A DNA stretch of 64,000 nt from the NCBI GenBank assembly GCA_014529385.2, contig CM043970.1, forward strand, positions 67,850,567-67,914,566. Reading direction: 5' to 3'. This document shows positions 33,956 through 47,400 of this stretch, in pieces. The notes beneath the pieces were generated by a model. The model did no database searches and was not told the origin of the DNA. It saw only the letters and a list, made by a program, of their open reading frames with translations. Numbering within the stretch: the first letter of the stretch is position 1; every line of letters starts with the position of its first letter. This stretch comes from Adiantum capillus-veneris. Lineage: Eukaryota > Streptophyta > Polypodiopsida > Polypodiales > Pteridaceae. The translations under genes and the position numbers were made by a program.

Positions 33956-34570
33956 GGTGTGGGGTTACAACAGAAGGTAGAGGTGGGAATATGCAAACTT
34001 GGTGCCCTACTTCGACCTTACTCATCATCTCTTGAGGTAGGGCATGGTGCATCTCCAACTCCTTGATATCATCAACATGGAGATCTATCTCATCTTGTAG
34101 TTAATCAAATACACATAATGATTGCAAAAATACATCCATGTACACAATCAATGTTTGGAAATAACTTACTGTCAACATGGAAATATTGTCCAGTTTGGTT
34201 GTTACTCCTCCTAGAACTACCAATATTGATTCTTGTTCATTGAGATACGTAGCAAGGGTGGTTCTTGTGACAAAATCTTCTCTGCCAAAATTTCCAACTT
34301 CAACTTTGTTACATTAATCTTCTCATGCAACAATACAAGCACTTTAGCAGATTTTTCATCACTCAATTTTTGTACTTTTGCAACCTCCAATTTATTCTAG
34401 GTCCTTGCACATTCATCTTTGGCCACTATCACTCCAAACTCTACATCTTCAATGAGAACTTTCAGCTAAAATGAAATCATGCTCATCTCTCCACATGTAC
34501 ATTTAGTTGCAAGACAAGTTTTATAGACAAATCAATGACATACCCATGGGGTTATCATATTAACCCATAT
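33956..34570. other. No gene seen
   Basis: Unremarkable AT-rich sequence without long frames, repeats or recognisable motifs. Confidence 0.5.
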
Positions 34571-34571
34571 G

Positions 34572-34775
34572 CACTATAAGAGGAAAACTCCAGAACCGCC
34601 AATATTGCCACAATTCAACAAAGAAAAATGGAGAGATATTTTTTGTGTGTGCGGTAATAGCAGCAAGCATGAGTGTGATAATGGTTTGTCAATAATATAC
34701 GTGGTAATAGAAGCGGTAATATATCCGCGACTATTATCGCGCCTATTATCGCTACTATTACTCGCATATTATGGC
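34572..34775 (+). mobile_element. Possible CACTA-type transposon end with subterminal repeats
   Basis: It starts CACTATAAGAGG, close to the CACTACAAGAA consensus of plant CACTA termini. Within 80-200 bp there is a cluster of short direct and inverted units (GCGGTAATAG, GGTAATAG, GCGGTAATAT, CTATTATCGC, CTATTACTCGC) of the sort that bind CACTA transposase. The body would run rightwards. The nearest end of opposite polarity is at 56627, but the 3-bp flanks do not match (ATG against CGG), so I do not join them. Confidence 0.35.
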
Positions 34776-35289
34776 TATACAGCTTTTCAAAAATACTGCA
34801 TTAAACATTTGAAATATACATTTGTGTTGTTGATTGTGGGAGGAGCTCATTGTAGCTTTCACAGTCTTTTCTTGCAGTGCCTACTCCCACTCTGCATCTG
34901 CCATGTTGCCACCCATGATAGCTCTTGTTTGGATTTGCAACTTGACTAGCCACTGCACGTCATACACTTGATTTCTTAGTTTTTAGAAATGTTTTGATAT
35001 ACCTTTTCAACCACTGTGTCGAGAAACACTAGTCGGGGGCATTTGAAAATTGAGAATGCAATGCTTCCTTGACATAGTGCGATGGTGCTCTTGGTCTTTG
35101 AATTTTAGAAAGAAATTCTTATATGCCAAGTGTATAAGAATCTATAGATGGTGCCAAAATTCTTTGCCCTATGGAGTCCCAAAGTCAACCTCTCCACCAT
35201 AGTTTATCGTATCGTTGCACCCATGCGTGTCTGGCACGAGTGCGTCATTGTCCTCCTCCTAGTTGATTTTTACTCTCCCTATACCTAAT

Positions 35290-35510
35290 CTACATATCTA
35301 GCATGTATACATGCAAGATCTATAATATATATACCCACATATATCTATGTACGTACATACACACACACACACTCACATAGATACGTATATACAAGCATAC
35401 TTAGTGCTTACATACATGTATATATACACATACATGCTTGCATAGATATATACATACACACTCACTCACGTAGATATGTATCTACATGCATACACATATA
35501 CTATTAGACC
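35290..35510. repeat. TA/CA-rich simple repeat tract
   Basis: Degenerate (CATA)n and (TATG)n sequence with an (AC)n run near 35361-35373. Confidence 0.85.
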
Positions 35511-35749
35511 TAAGTAGGGACTATTAGTGTGAATAGTCTAGTCGAAACTCTTTAGATATCATCAAAATCTCAATCATGGTAAAACCAAGGGTACGTTTCG
35601 GTAATCCATACGTGAGTGAATCAAAAACCGTAATGCCACGATTAAGAAGGGACTATACCCAAGAGGAAGTGTTTGATTATTGGGTGCTATGCTCCCTTAC
35701 TTAGCACCTATATACATGCATATACACACATATACACATGTATACATAA

Positions 35750-36135
35750 CTATCCTCTCTATCTCTCTCTCTCTCCCTCTCCTTCTTTCTCTCCCTCTCT
35801 CCCTCTCTCTCTATCTCTCTCCTCTCTCTATCTCTTCCTCTCATTCCCTCTATCTCTCTCCCTCTTTTTCTCCTTCCCTCATTCCTATCTAACTCTCCTT
35901 TTTTCTCTCTCCCTCAATCTCTCTATCTCTCTCTGTCTCTCTCCTTATTTCTCTCTTTCCCTCCCCCTCTCTATCTCTCTCCTTGTTTCTCTCTCTATCT
36001 CTCGCTCTCCCTTTATGTCTCTATCTCTCCCTCTATCTCTCAATCTCTCTCTCCCATCCCCCCCCCCCCTTCTCTCTCTCTGTCTCTCTCTCTCCCTATT
36101 CTTCTCTCTTTTTAAACTCTTTCTCTCTCTATTTT
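35750..36135. repeat. Long CT-rich microsatellite
   Basis: Almost pure CT/CCT sequence with a C-run at 36059-36069. The 167-codon Ser/Leu frame across it (35673-36176) is a translation artefact. Confidence 0.95.
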
Positions 36136-36139
36136 TTTC

Positions 36140-39100
36140 ATTTTTTAAATGGTTGTTTTTTCAAGCATTTATTTAAACATTACTTTATAGTCATTTAAAA
36201 AAAGAATTTTAAACTAAACCTACTTATTTTCACTCACTTAATTAAAACTCAAAGTCACTTACATTAATCCTCTCTCTCTTTTCATCCCCCTCTCTCATAC
36301 ATTAATTAAACATTCTTTCCTTCCTCTCACACTAACTAATCACAATCTAATCAATCACTCTAATTATTCACACACACTAATCACACACACTAATGACACA
36401 CACCTCCCTCTTATTTCATCTTTAACTTTTTCTCTCTTTCACAAAACGATCGCCAACAATGATTTCAGACAATAGAGGCTAGAAAATAAAAAATATAAAA
36501 AAATGTCATATGAAATTTCCACCAAGATACAACATGACAATTCCATCAAAGTGGTCCACTAGATTCCAAGGCAGAGCTGAAGCATTAGCTCAACGCTCAA
36601 AAGGAAGCACTCAGTCCTGAAAGATTAGATAATAACAAAAATCCAGAGCATTATTAACAACACTAGGTAAACAATACTAAACTAGGGTTACTACTATTAT
36701 TTTAACTGATGGTTATTCCACTGGTCAACCAGGAATCAATATTTCGAGTCATCAGCAAGAGATTTTTATTATGGGGATTATACCACTGGACAAACAATCC
36801 TTAGGGTTTGAAGTGTGAATCAAGATGAGCTAGTTAAGAGGCCAAGAATCTTAAAGCTTTAAAATCAAGATCAGAGCATCACAGGTCCATTGAGTATGGG
36901 CCCACTACCATATCAAGTCAATGACAGTAAAATAGTCAAGAATGAAGCTTAGCTGAGATGTACCACATCATAGTACCTTTGAAGAAAAGTAAAGCAGGTC
37001 TTATCAACACAATATCCGATAATGTCTTCAGAGAGGATTGTACTCCAGTAGGAGTTTTAAGGCATTGTCAGCCCATTAGAAAAAAATGTTGTTGTCATTC
37101 ATAGTCTTTAGTAGATGCTTTCCATGATTTTTTCACATTATCACAAAAAAACCTCATAAGTGCAGTTTGTTTACAAGTAACATGTTCTTGTAAACAAACC
37201 TAGGTGATTAGATTTGATAAACCTTTGACTAAAACCGGTTGAGCAAAAAGACTACAATAGCCATGATTGGGAACCCAGTCTATACTCAAGGAGAGACCAC
37301 GTAACAACTATCAACCTACCAAGGAATTATAGACAGTGGGTCAACCAAAGCCTATAGACAAAGAATAATCTAAAGCCAATGTTCGGTCACCTAGTTGTCT
37401 GCGAGGGCCTTGTGATTAGGATGTGTGTGTTGTTGTCTTAAACTTAATGCATATATATACACAAAAGAACACAACGTTCAAAAGACAACTGGCTTTAGAT
37501 AACTGGACAAATATTTGTATAGAAATGACTCAATTGTGGATTCCTTTTTGTACAACATAATATGAATGAAGAATCATTCCAATGATTCTATACAAAATTA
37601 ATAGAGTTGTTGAGCTCATCCCGGTTGAATCATCATGGATCTTTAGAGTTGAACTGTAGCACACTAAACCTTTTCAAGTCAAGATAGATTTCTCACCTGC
37701 ATCCATATAGTCAAGACAACATATTTGTTAGACTCGGCCTTGACATGGCTACATATGACAAGCTTCAAAGATCCTATCAATTGTTATCCATGTCAAACTT
37801 AAAAATTATTAGGCGGCTATTGTCCTAAATATTAAAAAAAAATGTATTAACAAATCTCAAGTATTTTCCACATATTTTTCTTAAAATAATCTTACAAAAA
37901 TTGCACCATATGATCTTAAAAACTAATTTTTATAGTAACCTTTTACTATTAAAAATGTCAAACCATTTATAAGTTAACCAAAAATTGTCTGCAAAGCTTT
38001 GTTTTGTAACTACAACCATAATGTATGGACCGAAATCGAGCCCTTCCAATAGTGAGACAAAAACTATTCAACTGAAGAGAGTATTCCTAAAGTCAACTTG
38101 GGAGAGCTAATAGAGAGATTATGTCTAACAACAATTACAGAGGAAATCCAAATTAGAACAGTATTGCAAAATGATGAGCTAAAACTGAGGTAGACCATAT
38201 CCGAATCATTAGAACCATTATCGAGTCAACAGACCATCGGTAGCAACCAAATCTTAAGTCAAAGTGCCAAAATATCTTAACCATAAGCTGTTTATCTCAT
38301 TTTGAACAGTTAGTGTCAATCCATCAAACAAAAATCTAATTTCAGGAGGACTTTATCAGACGTAAATTAGTTACCGAATGGTATCAAAATAGTATAAAAA
38401 AAAGGAGGTATGAAGTCATCAGGATCTTGGAATGAGTTGAAGTACAGCCCATAGCCAAAAGGAAGAATGAAGTCATCAAGCATTAGCCAAAATCCAAAAA
38501 TGTCCTCAAGTATCACCTCATTCCAATAGCACATGTAAACTAATGTACAACCATATTCCTTGACCATTGAATTAGAGATCCTCCTAATGAGTTGGTGCTT
38601 CAACAAATAGCCATGTGACAAGACCAGTAATCACCCAAATTGAACATCAACTAAATCATATATGAGACAATTTGAACCTATGTGTTTCTTTTTAGTTCAA
38701 GACAGATATTTAGTTAATAATGAGAGGTGGAAGTGAAAAATAGACCGGGTGGCCTCTACACCAAGACTATGACGATGGCCCCATCATGGGAGGTACACAA
38801 TAGGGGCACCACCTAGCAAGATATGCGTCTAGGACGCATACATATACACAATCAAACATGCCATGTAAAACAATTTCAAGATCCACGCCCAAGTCTAGGA
38901 TGGGGTGGTCGAAAAACAAGATGAGAGGAATGGTGAGTGAGTGAGAATGGGCTTGCTACTTGTGCATGTAGTAAGGAAGATAGTATGCTCAATTCTCAGA
39001 CCATAGGTGGCGAATCCGCACAACTTACAATACAAGTAGCATGAGAGGGAGAGAGAGAGTGTGTGTGTATGGTGGAAAATCCACACACCTCAACATAAGG

Positions 39101-39309
39101 AAAATGGAAAGAACCAAGCATAATCCATACTCACAATGAAGTATATCCCAAATGACACAAGGTATGGCACCAAGATGGAGTGTGTTCATTGCTTGCAAAA
39201 TATGAATACAATAGGTAGCATAGGGCAAGAAGATAAGAAGGGGACAAGACCATAGGATGCATAATGGAGAGATGGGAGTTGATGGCGAGGAATATCATGA
39301 GTGTAGACA
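36140..39309. other. No gene seen (3.2 kb)
   Basis: AT-rich sequence with (CACACTAAT) repeats at 36370-36405, a perfect 13-bp-stem hairpin at 37165-37199 and a short GA/GT run at 39040-39068. No frame has a recognisable domain and no LTR was found. The right end (39310-39314, TCATT) is the target site of Gypsy B. Confidence 0.5.
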
Positions 39310-39314
39310 TCATT

Positions 39315-40921
39315 TGTAATGGAATTGGCCTATTTAATTTGAGAGTAGCAGAAATTAATGAGAGTACTTTTGATAAATGACTTTGTGAGCATAGCGGGTG
39401 AACATAATTGAAGATAGCAACATAATCATAGCAATTAGTTAACTTGGAATGAACAATACTTTGGCAAGAGAGAGAATTTAGAGAACATGACAACAGTTGA
39501 GGACCGGATTTATGTGGAGTCGGTCCCCCCTCCAATAGGCATTTGTATTATGATTTCTCCCATTAAGAGAGACTTGTTACAATACAATCTTTGTGTTCCT
39601 TGTGACCTAGGTGATGCAATGAAGATGGAAAGCTTCATGCATCACAAACATAACATAAACTTGAAGAAAGCTTTAACTATCCCAAGCCTCAGTCCCAAGA
39701 CCTCAAACACCTTCGAAGGTGGAGAGAGCTAGCAGGGAATGAGGGTAGGGAAGAGGAAGAAGAAACATTTCGTAGAAGAAAGAATTAGTTCCTCACTTAT
39801 CATAACTCTTGTTGCTAGCATACATAATAGCATAGTAATGAAGAAGAAGGAGATGGCAAGCTTAAGCATTGAAGCATGGCTCTTGGTTGGATTTGCACTC
39901 CATATCCAAGAGTGTTGGTGTAGGCTCTCAACCTCTACTTGCTTGGAGAAGGAGAGGGAGATCTTGCACTTTGCATAGGACACAATGAAAGTGTTTGTGA
40001 GTATGTGTGGGTGAGTATACCCCCTAAGCAACCCCCTAGCTTGCTTGGGTCGACCCCCCCTTGTAGCTCATGCTTGAAACTCATTGGACCCCTCCAGGCC
40101 TAGCCAATCACAAGCAGGAGGCATTACAAGCAACAAGAGTAGCCTTGAGACAAGTGTCCCCCTTTCCCCTTTGAGAGAGAGCGCTAGATAAATGCTGAAT
40201 CAATTAATTAAATCTCCTAAATTATTATTGGACCCCTTGGGTGGCCAACCAATAGGCTTCAAGCACACCATGGGGGCAACTTGAGGAGGAACTTGACAAG
40301 TGTCCCTCTTGTTTTGTTTGTACCATGCATGCCTTGTGTGAGTGTGTGGGTGTTCTCTCTCATCCCCCCTCATGTAGGGCTCGCCCCCTCCTTGTAGGGA
40401 TTGAATCTTTGACTTTTTGACACCTTAATCCCCTCATGTATAGGCCCAGTTCCCACCACAAGCTTGGCTCATAATCACTTTAAGCTTGGGCTGGGTTCTC
40501 ACCTCAAGTGCAACCCTAGCATCTCAAGCATGTCAAGCACCTCAATCATCTCAAGCACCTCAATCATCAAGCACCTCAAGCACCTTAGTCATCAAGCATG
40601 ACAAGCACCTTGAGCTGGGTCGGGTTCCCACGCCTCAAGCTTAGCCCTAGCTTACCTAAGGTCAAAGGCCTTTTACACACATTATTGGAGGTCTTCAATG
40701 AAGCTAACCCTAAGGTCTTATGCTCCATTTGTTAGCCTTGCTCTTTGATAGACCATCTCTCATTTGGGCCCCTTTACCATTGGCCCCGTGTTGAGATAGA
40801 ACTATAAGCACATGTCTATATCTTAACACTTGTTCCCGTTTATTCTCCCACATTAAGTGATCAATTTAATATGAGAAAATCATTTGGGTTGGTTAGATAT
40901 TAGATATTAGATTTTATGACA
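39315..40921 (-). repeat. 3' LTR of Gypsy B (1607 bp)
   Basis: TGTAATGG...TTTTATGACA. Its right 976 bp match 53914-54887. It has an internal cluster of CTCAAGCA/CTCAATCAT repeats at about 40515-40615 that is arranged differently in the other LTR. The frames at 39487-40031 are LTR sequence. Confidence 0.9.
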
Positions 40922-40939
40922 TTACCTCTCTCTTGAAAT

Positions 40940-40959
40940 CATAGTCGTCCTCGACTATG
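40940..40959 (-). other. Hairpin next to the 3' LTR of Gypsy B
   Basis: An 8-bp perfect stem CATAGTCG/CGACTATG with loop TCCT. It is identical in position and sequence to 44150-44169 in Gypsy A. Confidence 0.7.
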
Positions 40960-41279
40960 AGGTAGAAGAGATAAAGCCTTAGTCATTAGTCAATTTTACT
41001 TAGCGGGTAGAGGATCCCTTTTTACCCTACAACATCTTTCCAAGATGGATGACTAATCCATTTGGTGCTTGGGAGACATAGCTGCTGCAAGCATGTCTGC
41101 TCTTTAGTCCATTTCATTCTCCCAAAGTAGAGTGACAAATTCTACTTGGTGTTTGAGAGACGTCGTCATCACAAACATGATTCTAAGCATGCATACTAGT
41201 TAAATTTGTGCACAATTAAAAAGAGGACTAGTCTATAAGACAAAAACATGAGTCATTTAAAAGAAATTTGTACATTTTC

Positions 41280-42537
41280 TTACTCTAATGTAACATTATA
41301 AGCATTGACAAGGTTCATACTATCCTTAAGCTGTATTCCTTGCATCCATCTAGCATCTTCAAAAGGATAATTTTTGAACTTAATAAGATACCGTCGGATA
41401 ATATTACCATGTCGTAGTACCTTGTCTTCATGCCGAAGGACAGCTTCGGGTCGTAGCACCTCTTCTTGGTCTTCAACTTCGGGAGGGTCTTCAATAAATG
41501 GTTTAGTTGGTGGCTCTCCTTTGTAGGGCTTAAGTAGGCTTACATGAAAGGCATTGTGTATGAGCCAATGGTTGGGCAACTTGAGTTGATAATCCGTCTC
41601 ATTGTGATGGGCTTCAAGATTTGGAAAGGACCATAGTATCTTTTTGCTAGTTTAGCATAATACTTTTGATGGCCCGTAGGATTTTTGCCCGTCGTTTGCG
41701 TTAATCGAGCCTTAGGAAACTTGAGTAAGACCCAATCATTTTCTTTGAACATTAAGGCTCTTTTGTGCTTATCAGCAGAAGCTTTTTGACTTTGTTGAGA
41801 GATGGATATAGCCTCCTTAATCTTTTGAAAAGATTCTTGTAGGTCACGGCTATACTCATCGGCGGGTGAAGATCTTCCCATGTACTTTGAGTAGCAAGGG
41901 ACTTTTAGGTCTTCCCTCAATGATCTCAAAAGGTGCTTGTCCCGTAGAAGTATGTACATTATTATTGTAGGCATACTCTACAAGAGGTGAGTACTTTTCC
42001 CATTGTGAGAGTTGATCTACTTTGGTAACATAAGTCTTGAGTAGATCGAGTATCGTAAGATTGGATATCTCACTTTGGCCATCCGTTTGTGGGTGATAGG
42101 CCGAAGAGAAATTCAATCTTGTTCCTAGATTTTCAAAGAGACCTTTCCAGAAATTACTGGTCATTCTAGGATCTCTATCTGACACGATGGATGTGGGTAA
42201 TCCATGGTGCTTGAAAATCTGAGATATGAAGAGAGTTGCCATTTGATGTGCCTTAATAGTCTTTTTGACAGAATGTGCTTGCTTGCTAAACCTGTCAACT
42301 ATTGTCCATATTCTTGTATTCCCATGGATAGACTTGGGTAATCCAAAGATGAAATCCATGGATATACTCTCCCATGGTGAATTTGGGATAGGCAATGGCT
42401 GGAGTAATCCAGGTTGCTTCCCTCTATCATACTTGGTCTTTTGGCATACTACACATTTTGAAACATACTCTTGTATGTCCACTTTCATGGTAGGCCAATA
42501 GAAGTACGTCTCTACTCCTCGGAGAGTAGGTTGAATA
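41280..42537 (-). pseudogene. Gypsy B pol, C-terminal half: integrase and chromodomain
   Basis: The minus frame 42545-41856 holds the integrase (CVVCQKTKYDRGKQ, PWESISMDFIFGLPKS, VSDRDPRMTSNFW, HPQTDGQSEI). A small deletion lies in QAHSVKK, where A has QAHFIPVKK. Frames 41974-41540 and 41579-41280 carry the end of integrase and the chromodomain (LRHEDKVLRHGNIIRRYLI, FEDARWMQG). There are frame breaks at about 41870 and 41560. The N-terminal part of integrase is on the far side of element A, at 51455. Confidence 0.9.
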
Positions 42538-44131
42538 TGTAACATTTAATGGCCTAAAATCTTATGTGTAGCGGAAATTAGCATGAACATAGTGGGCATT
42601 TCATTAGAATAGATTCCTAATGAGAATTACAAGAGTGCTTGGGTGGAGAGAGAGCAACAAAAAGCATAACACCTAGTTAGATAGCATCGACAATACTTTC
42701 AAAAGAGAGAGAAATTAAGCTATTGACAACAGTTGAGGACCGGATTTGCATGGAGCCGGTCCCCCCTCCAAAAGGCTTTGTATTATGGTTTCTCCCATCA
42801 AGAGAGACATTGTACAATACAATTCTTTGTGTTCCTTCAAGACTAGCTAGTGCAATGAAGATGGAAGCTTCATACACCAAGCAAAACACTTAATCAAACA
42901 CAACTTGAATTATCCCCGTTCTCAGACCCAAAACCTCACACACCTTCGAAGATGGTGAGAGCTAGCAGGGTATGAGAGTAGATTGAGAGGAAAAAGGAGT
43001 ATCTTACGAGAAAGATGTACATCTCCTCACATAATCACTCATATTAGCATAGCTTAGCTTAGTAATTAGCTTGGTAGAGGAGATGAGAATGCATTGAAGC
43101 TTGGCTCTTGGTTGGATTTGCATCCACATGCCAAGAGAGTGTTGATGTAGGCTTCTATCTCACAAGCTTGGAGTAGGTGATGAGCTCTCCATTAAAGCTT
43201 GGGAGGAGATAAAGTATTCTTCCTTCACACATGGTCAAGTGTGAGTGTGTGTGTGTGTCAATGCCAAGCAAAAATCAGCCCCCTCTCTCTCTTGGGCGAG
43301 CCCTAGCTGCTAATTAGGTCTGGCTTTTGCCTCATTGGACCTCCCCAGGTCAAGCCAATAGGAATTAAACAGCATAAGTGATAGCCTTCAGACATGTGTC
43401 CCCCTTTCCCCTTTTGTGAGAGCTTTAGATAATTAAATAATTAAACAAAACTCTCATTGGACCCCTTTGTCTCCTGGCCAATAGGAATCAGGCAAGCCAT
43501 GAGGCTTCTGAATGCTCATTGGACCCTTTGGGAGACTGCCCAATAGTCTTCTAGGATACTTATTTCTCATTGGTTTCTTTTATTAAATGTTTTTAACTTA
43601 ATTAAACTACATTTAATCTAGCTTAATTCTCATTGGTCCACTTCAAGGGTCTTCCAATAGGAACTGGGCACACCTTGTGGGCATCTGGCCTAGGGAGCTT
43701 ACATGTGTCCCTCATTCCCTTTGTGTAAAGGGAGCCTGTGTGTGTGTGTGTGGCTTTCTCTCTCATCCCCTAGCTTTGGGGCTTGCCCCCTCCCATGTAG
43801 GGATGTGCAAAGACTTTTAGGGCACACACAAAGCATCCAATTTTCCCTAGGGTTGACCTTTGGACTCAACCTTTGAATTTTGGAACCTTAGCATTTTGGA
43901 AGTCTTAATGGGCTGAACCTTAGGGTCTTTTTGGCCCATTGTTTCACATGGCTCTTTTGCAGATGGCCCCCCCTTTGGATCCCTATTTTCCCTCCTTTGG
44001 ATCCCTACTGTGGCCGGTCTGCTAGCTTAACCAATATTCTAGCTTTTTCTCCCTTGGCACTTCCCCACATTAAATGATCAGTTTAATATGAGAAAATCAT
44101 TTAGGAGAATTAGATATTGATTATTATGACA
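42538..44131 (-). repeat. 3' LTR of Gypsy A (1594 bp)
   Basis: TGTAACATTT...TATTATGACA. The frame at 42677-42889 (and its twins at 15972, 17863 and 49995) is LTR sequence. A (GT)n run lies at 43737-43751. Confidence 0.95.
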
Positions 44132-44488
44132 TTACCTCTCTCTTGAAATCATAGTCGTCCTCGACTATGGTGTAGAGAAGATAAAGCATATGCATGAGTC
44201 CTTTTCTTTAACGGGTAGAGGATCCCTATGTTACCCTACGACATCATTCCATAATGGATGACTAGTCCATTTGGCGCTTGAGAGCCTGAGGCTGCCGCAA
44301 GCATGTCTGCACATTAGTCCTATCAGTCTTCCATAGTAGAGTGACAAGCTCTACTTGGTGTTCGGGAGACGTCGTCTCCGCAAACTTGATCTAAGCATGC
44401 ATACTACTTCATTTTTGTGCACAAATAAAGAAAAAGAGAGTCTTATAAGACAAAAATTTTGTTCATTTTTAACATTTTGTACATTTGC
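44132..44488 (-). other. Gypsy A 3' untranslated region with hairpin
   Basis: Between the pol stop and the LTR. On the minus strand it ends AAGAGAGAGGTAA, the likely polypurine tract. At 44150-44169 is a perfect 8-bp hairpin (CATAGTCG-TCCT-CGACTATG) also found in Gypsy B. Confidence 0.7.
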
Positions 44489-47400
44489 TTACTCTTGGGA
44501 AGCATTGTAAGCATTGACAACGCTTAGGTTATCCTTTAATTGTATGCCTTGCATCCATCTAGCATCTTCAAAAGGATAATTCTTAAACTTAATAAGATAT
44601 CGTCGGATAGTCTTACCGCCTCTTAATACCTTGTCTTCATGTCGGAGAATGGACTCAGGCTGCAGCACCTCCTCGTGGTCCTCGATCTCCGGTGGGTCTT
44701 CAATAGTTGGTTCTTGAGGTGTCTCTCCTTTGTAAGGCTTTAATAGGCTCACACGAAAAGCATTGTGTATGAGCCAATGATTGGGCAACTTAAGTTGATA
44801 GGCCATCTCATTGATTGGCCTAAGAATCTGGAAGGGACCATAATACCTTTTTGCTAGTTTAGCATAGTATTTTTGGTGGCCCGTAGGATTCTTGCCCGTC
44901 GTGTGCCTTAATCGAGCCTTGGGAAACTTTAACAAGACCCAATCGTTTTCTTTAAAGGCTTGGGCTCTTCTGTGCTTGTCAGCAGCAGCCTTTTGCCTTT
45001 GCTGTGAGATAGAGATAGCATCCTTAATCTTTTGGAAAGATTCTTGTAGGTCTCGGCTATACTTATCTGCAGCGAAGATCTTCCCATGTACCTTAAGTAG
45101 CAAGGGACTTTTTGATCTTCCCTCAATTACCTCGAAAGGTGCTTTTCCTGTGGAAGTATGTACATTGTTATTGTAAGCATACTCTACTAAGGGTAAGTAC
45201 TTCTCCCATTGGGATCTTTGATCTACTTCCGTTACATAGGCTTTTAGTAGATCAAGAATGGTTAGGTTAGCTATTTCACTTTGGCCATCAGTTTGTGGAT
45301 GATAGGCCGAAGAGAAGTTTAGCCTTGTTCCTAAATTCTCAAAGAGACCCTTCCAGAAATTACTGGTCATTCTAGGATCTCTATCCGACACTATGGACAT
45401 TGGCAAGCCATGGTACTTGAAAATTTGTGAAATGAAGAGGGTTGCCATTTGATGGGCTTTGATAGTCTTTTTGACAGGTATAAAATGAGCTTGTTTACTG
45501 AACCTGTCTACTATCGTCCATATTCTCGTATTCCCATGGATAGACTTAGGCAATCCAAAGATAAAATCCATGGATATGCTCTCCCAAGGTGAATTAGGGA
45601 TTGGCAAGGGTTGAAGCAATCCAAGTTGCTTCCCTCTATCAAATTTTGTCTTTTGACATACCACACATTTGGAAACATACTCGTGTATGTTCACTTTCAT
45701 GGTAGGCCAATAGAAATATGTTTCAATTCCCTTTAGGGTAGACTGAATCCCTCTATGCCCCGCATATGGGGGAGCATGAGATTCATACATTACTTTCTCA
45801 CGTAGTGAGTTAGTAACGCATAGTCTATTGCCATAGAGAAGATAACCATCTTGTAAAGTAAATGGTTCTTCTTTCTTCCCTAATGCAAGGGCTGAAATCA
45901 CATCTCTAAAATTGGGATCAATAGCATACTCATCTATCATTGAAGATAGATCATTGTGAGTTGCTATGGAAACCGCATTCACTCTCGGTCGTCTTGAGAG
46001 TGCATCGGCTACTTGATTGTGCTTGCCAGCAATGTGAGCAATATGAAAATGAAATTGCGAAAGGAAATTTGCCCACCTCATTTGTTTGTCGGAAAGCTTG
46101 GTCTGCGTCATGAAGTACTTAAGACTTTGGTGATCCGTTCGCAGAATGAAAGGAGTCCCTAATAAATAGTGCTTCCATGAGTCTAAGGCATGTAGAACTG
46201 CAAGGAGTTCTTTTTCGTATATGCCTAGAGCTTGCTCAACAGGGTCGAGCCTTCGACTCTCATAGCCTATGGCGTGCCCTTCTTGGAGCAGAACAGCCCC
46301 AAGGCAATCACCACAAGCATCACATTGGACCTCAAATGGTTTTGAGAGATCCGGTAGTGTAAGCACAGGTTGAGAGATAAGCTTTTCTTTAAGCTTTTCG
46401 AAAGCATTGTTCTCCTTAGCAGACCACGTATACCTAACATTTTTCTTTGTTAGGTCAAGTAATGGTCCTGCAATTCGTGAGAACTTTTCTATGAAGCGTC
46501 TATAGTATGCACACATACCTATAAAGCTTCTTAGTTCATGAAGATTCCTTGGTTTAGGCCATCCTTTTATTACCTCTAACTTGGATGGATCCATTTGGAT
46601 TCCATCTTGAGAGATAATGTGACCTAAATATTGAATCTCTTGCAAGAAAAATTCACTTTTCTTTCGATTAACATAAAGTTTATTCTCTCTTAAAACTTGA
46701 AATATTACCTGGAGGTGTTGCTTGTGTTCCTCCAATGAATTAGAGTAGATGATAATATCATCAAAGAACACTCCAGTGAAGGTTCGATGAGGCCTGAACA
46801 GCTTCTCCATCAAGCGGTTGAATGTGGCTGGTGCATTGGTCAAGCCAAAAGGTATGACAATGTATTCATAAAGACCAAATGTAGTACGAAATGCGGTCTT
46901 TACAATGTCTTGATCAACTATCCTTATTTGATGATAGCCACTTTTTAGGTCAATCCTACTGAAGTAGGTCGATCCTTGTAGCTTATCAAATAGGTCTTCT
47001 ACCCTTGGAACGGGAAACCTATTCTTGATAGTGATCCTATTTAGTGCTCTATAGTCGACACACATACGATATGTGCCGTCTTTCTTTTGCACTAATAGCA
47101 CAGGTGAGCAAAATGGAGATGAGCTAGGCCTAACCATACCCTTGTCAACTAACTCATGCACTTGCCGCATAATCTCCTCTTGTTGAGCTTGAGAAACTCT
47201 ATAAGGAGGTTTGTTAGGCGGTGAACTTCCTGGAAGAAGTTCAATTGCATGGTCGTCATTACCTCGTTTAGGAGGTAGCTCACAAGGGATGTCGTCAATA
47301 AAAACATCTTGAAACCCCTTGAGAAAATTGGATAACTCTAATTCCTTTTGGTTGCTTTTATTTTCTTTTGCTAAAGCATTAGGTTCATTTTGAGAATCTT

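Noticed and set aside
35673-36198. Ser/Leu-rich 167-codon frame
   Set aside because: Pure translation of a CT microsatellite; all frames are equally open there.
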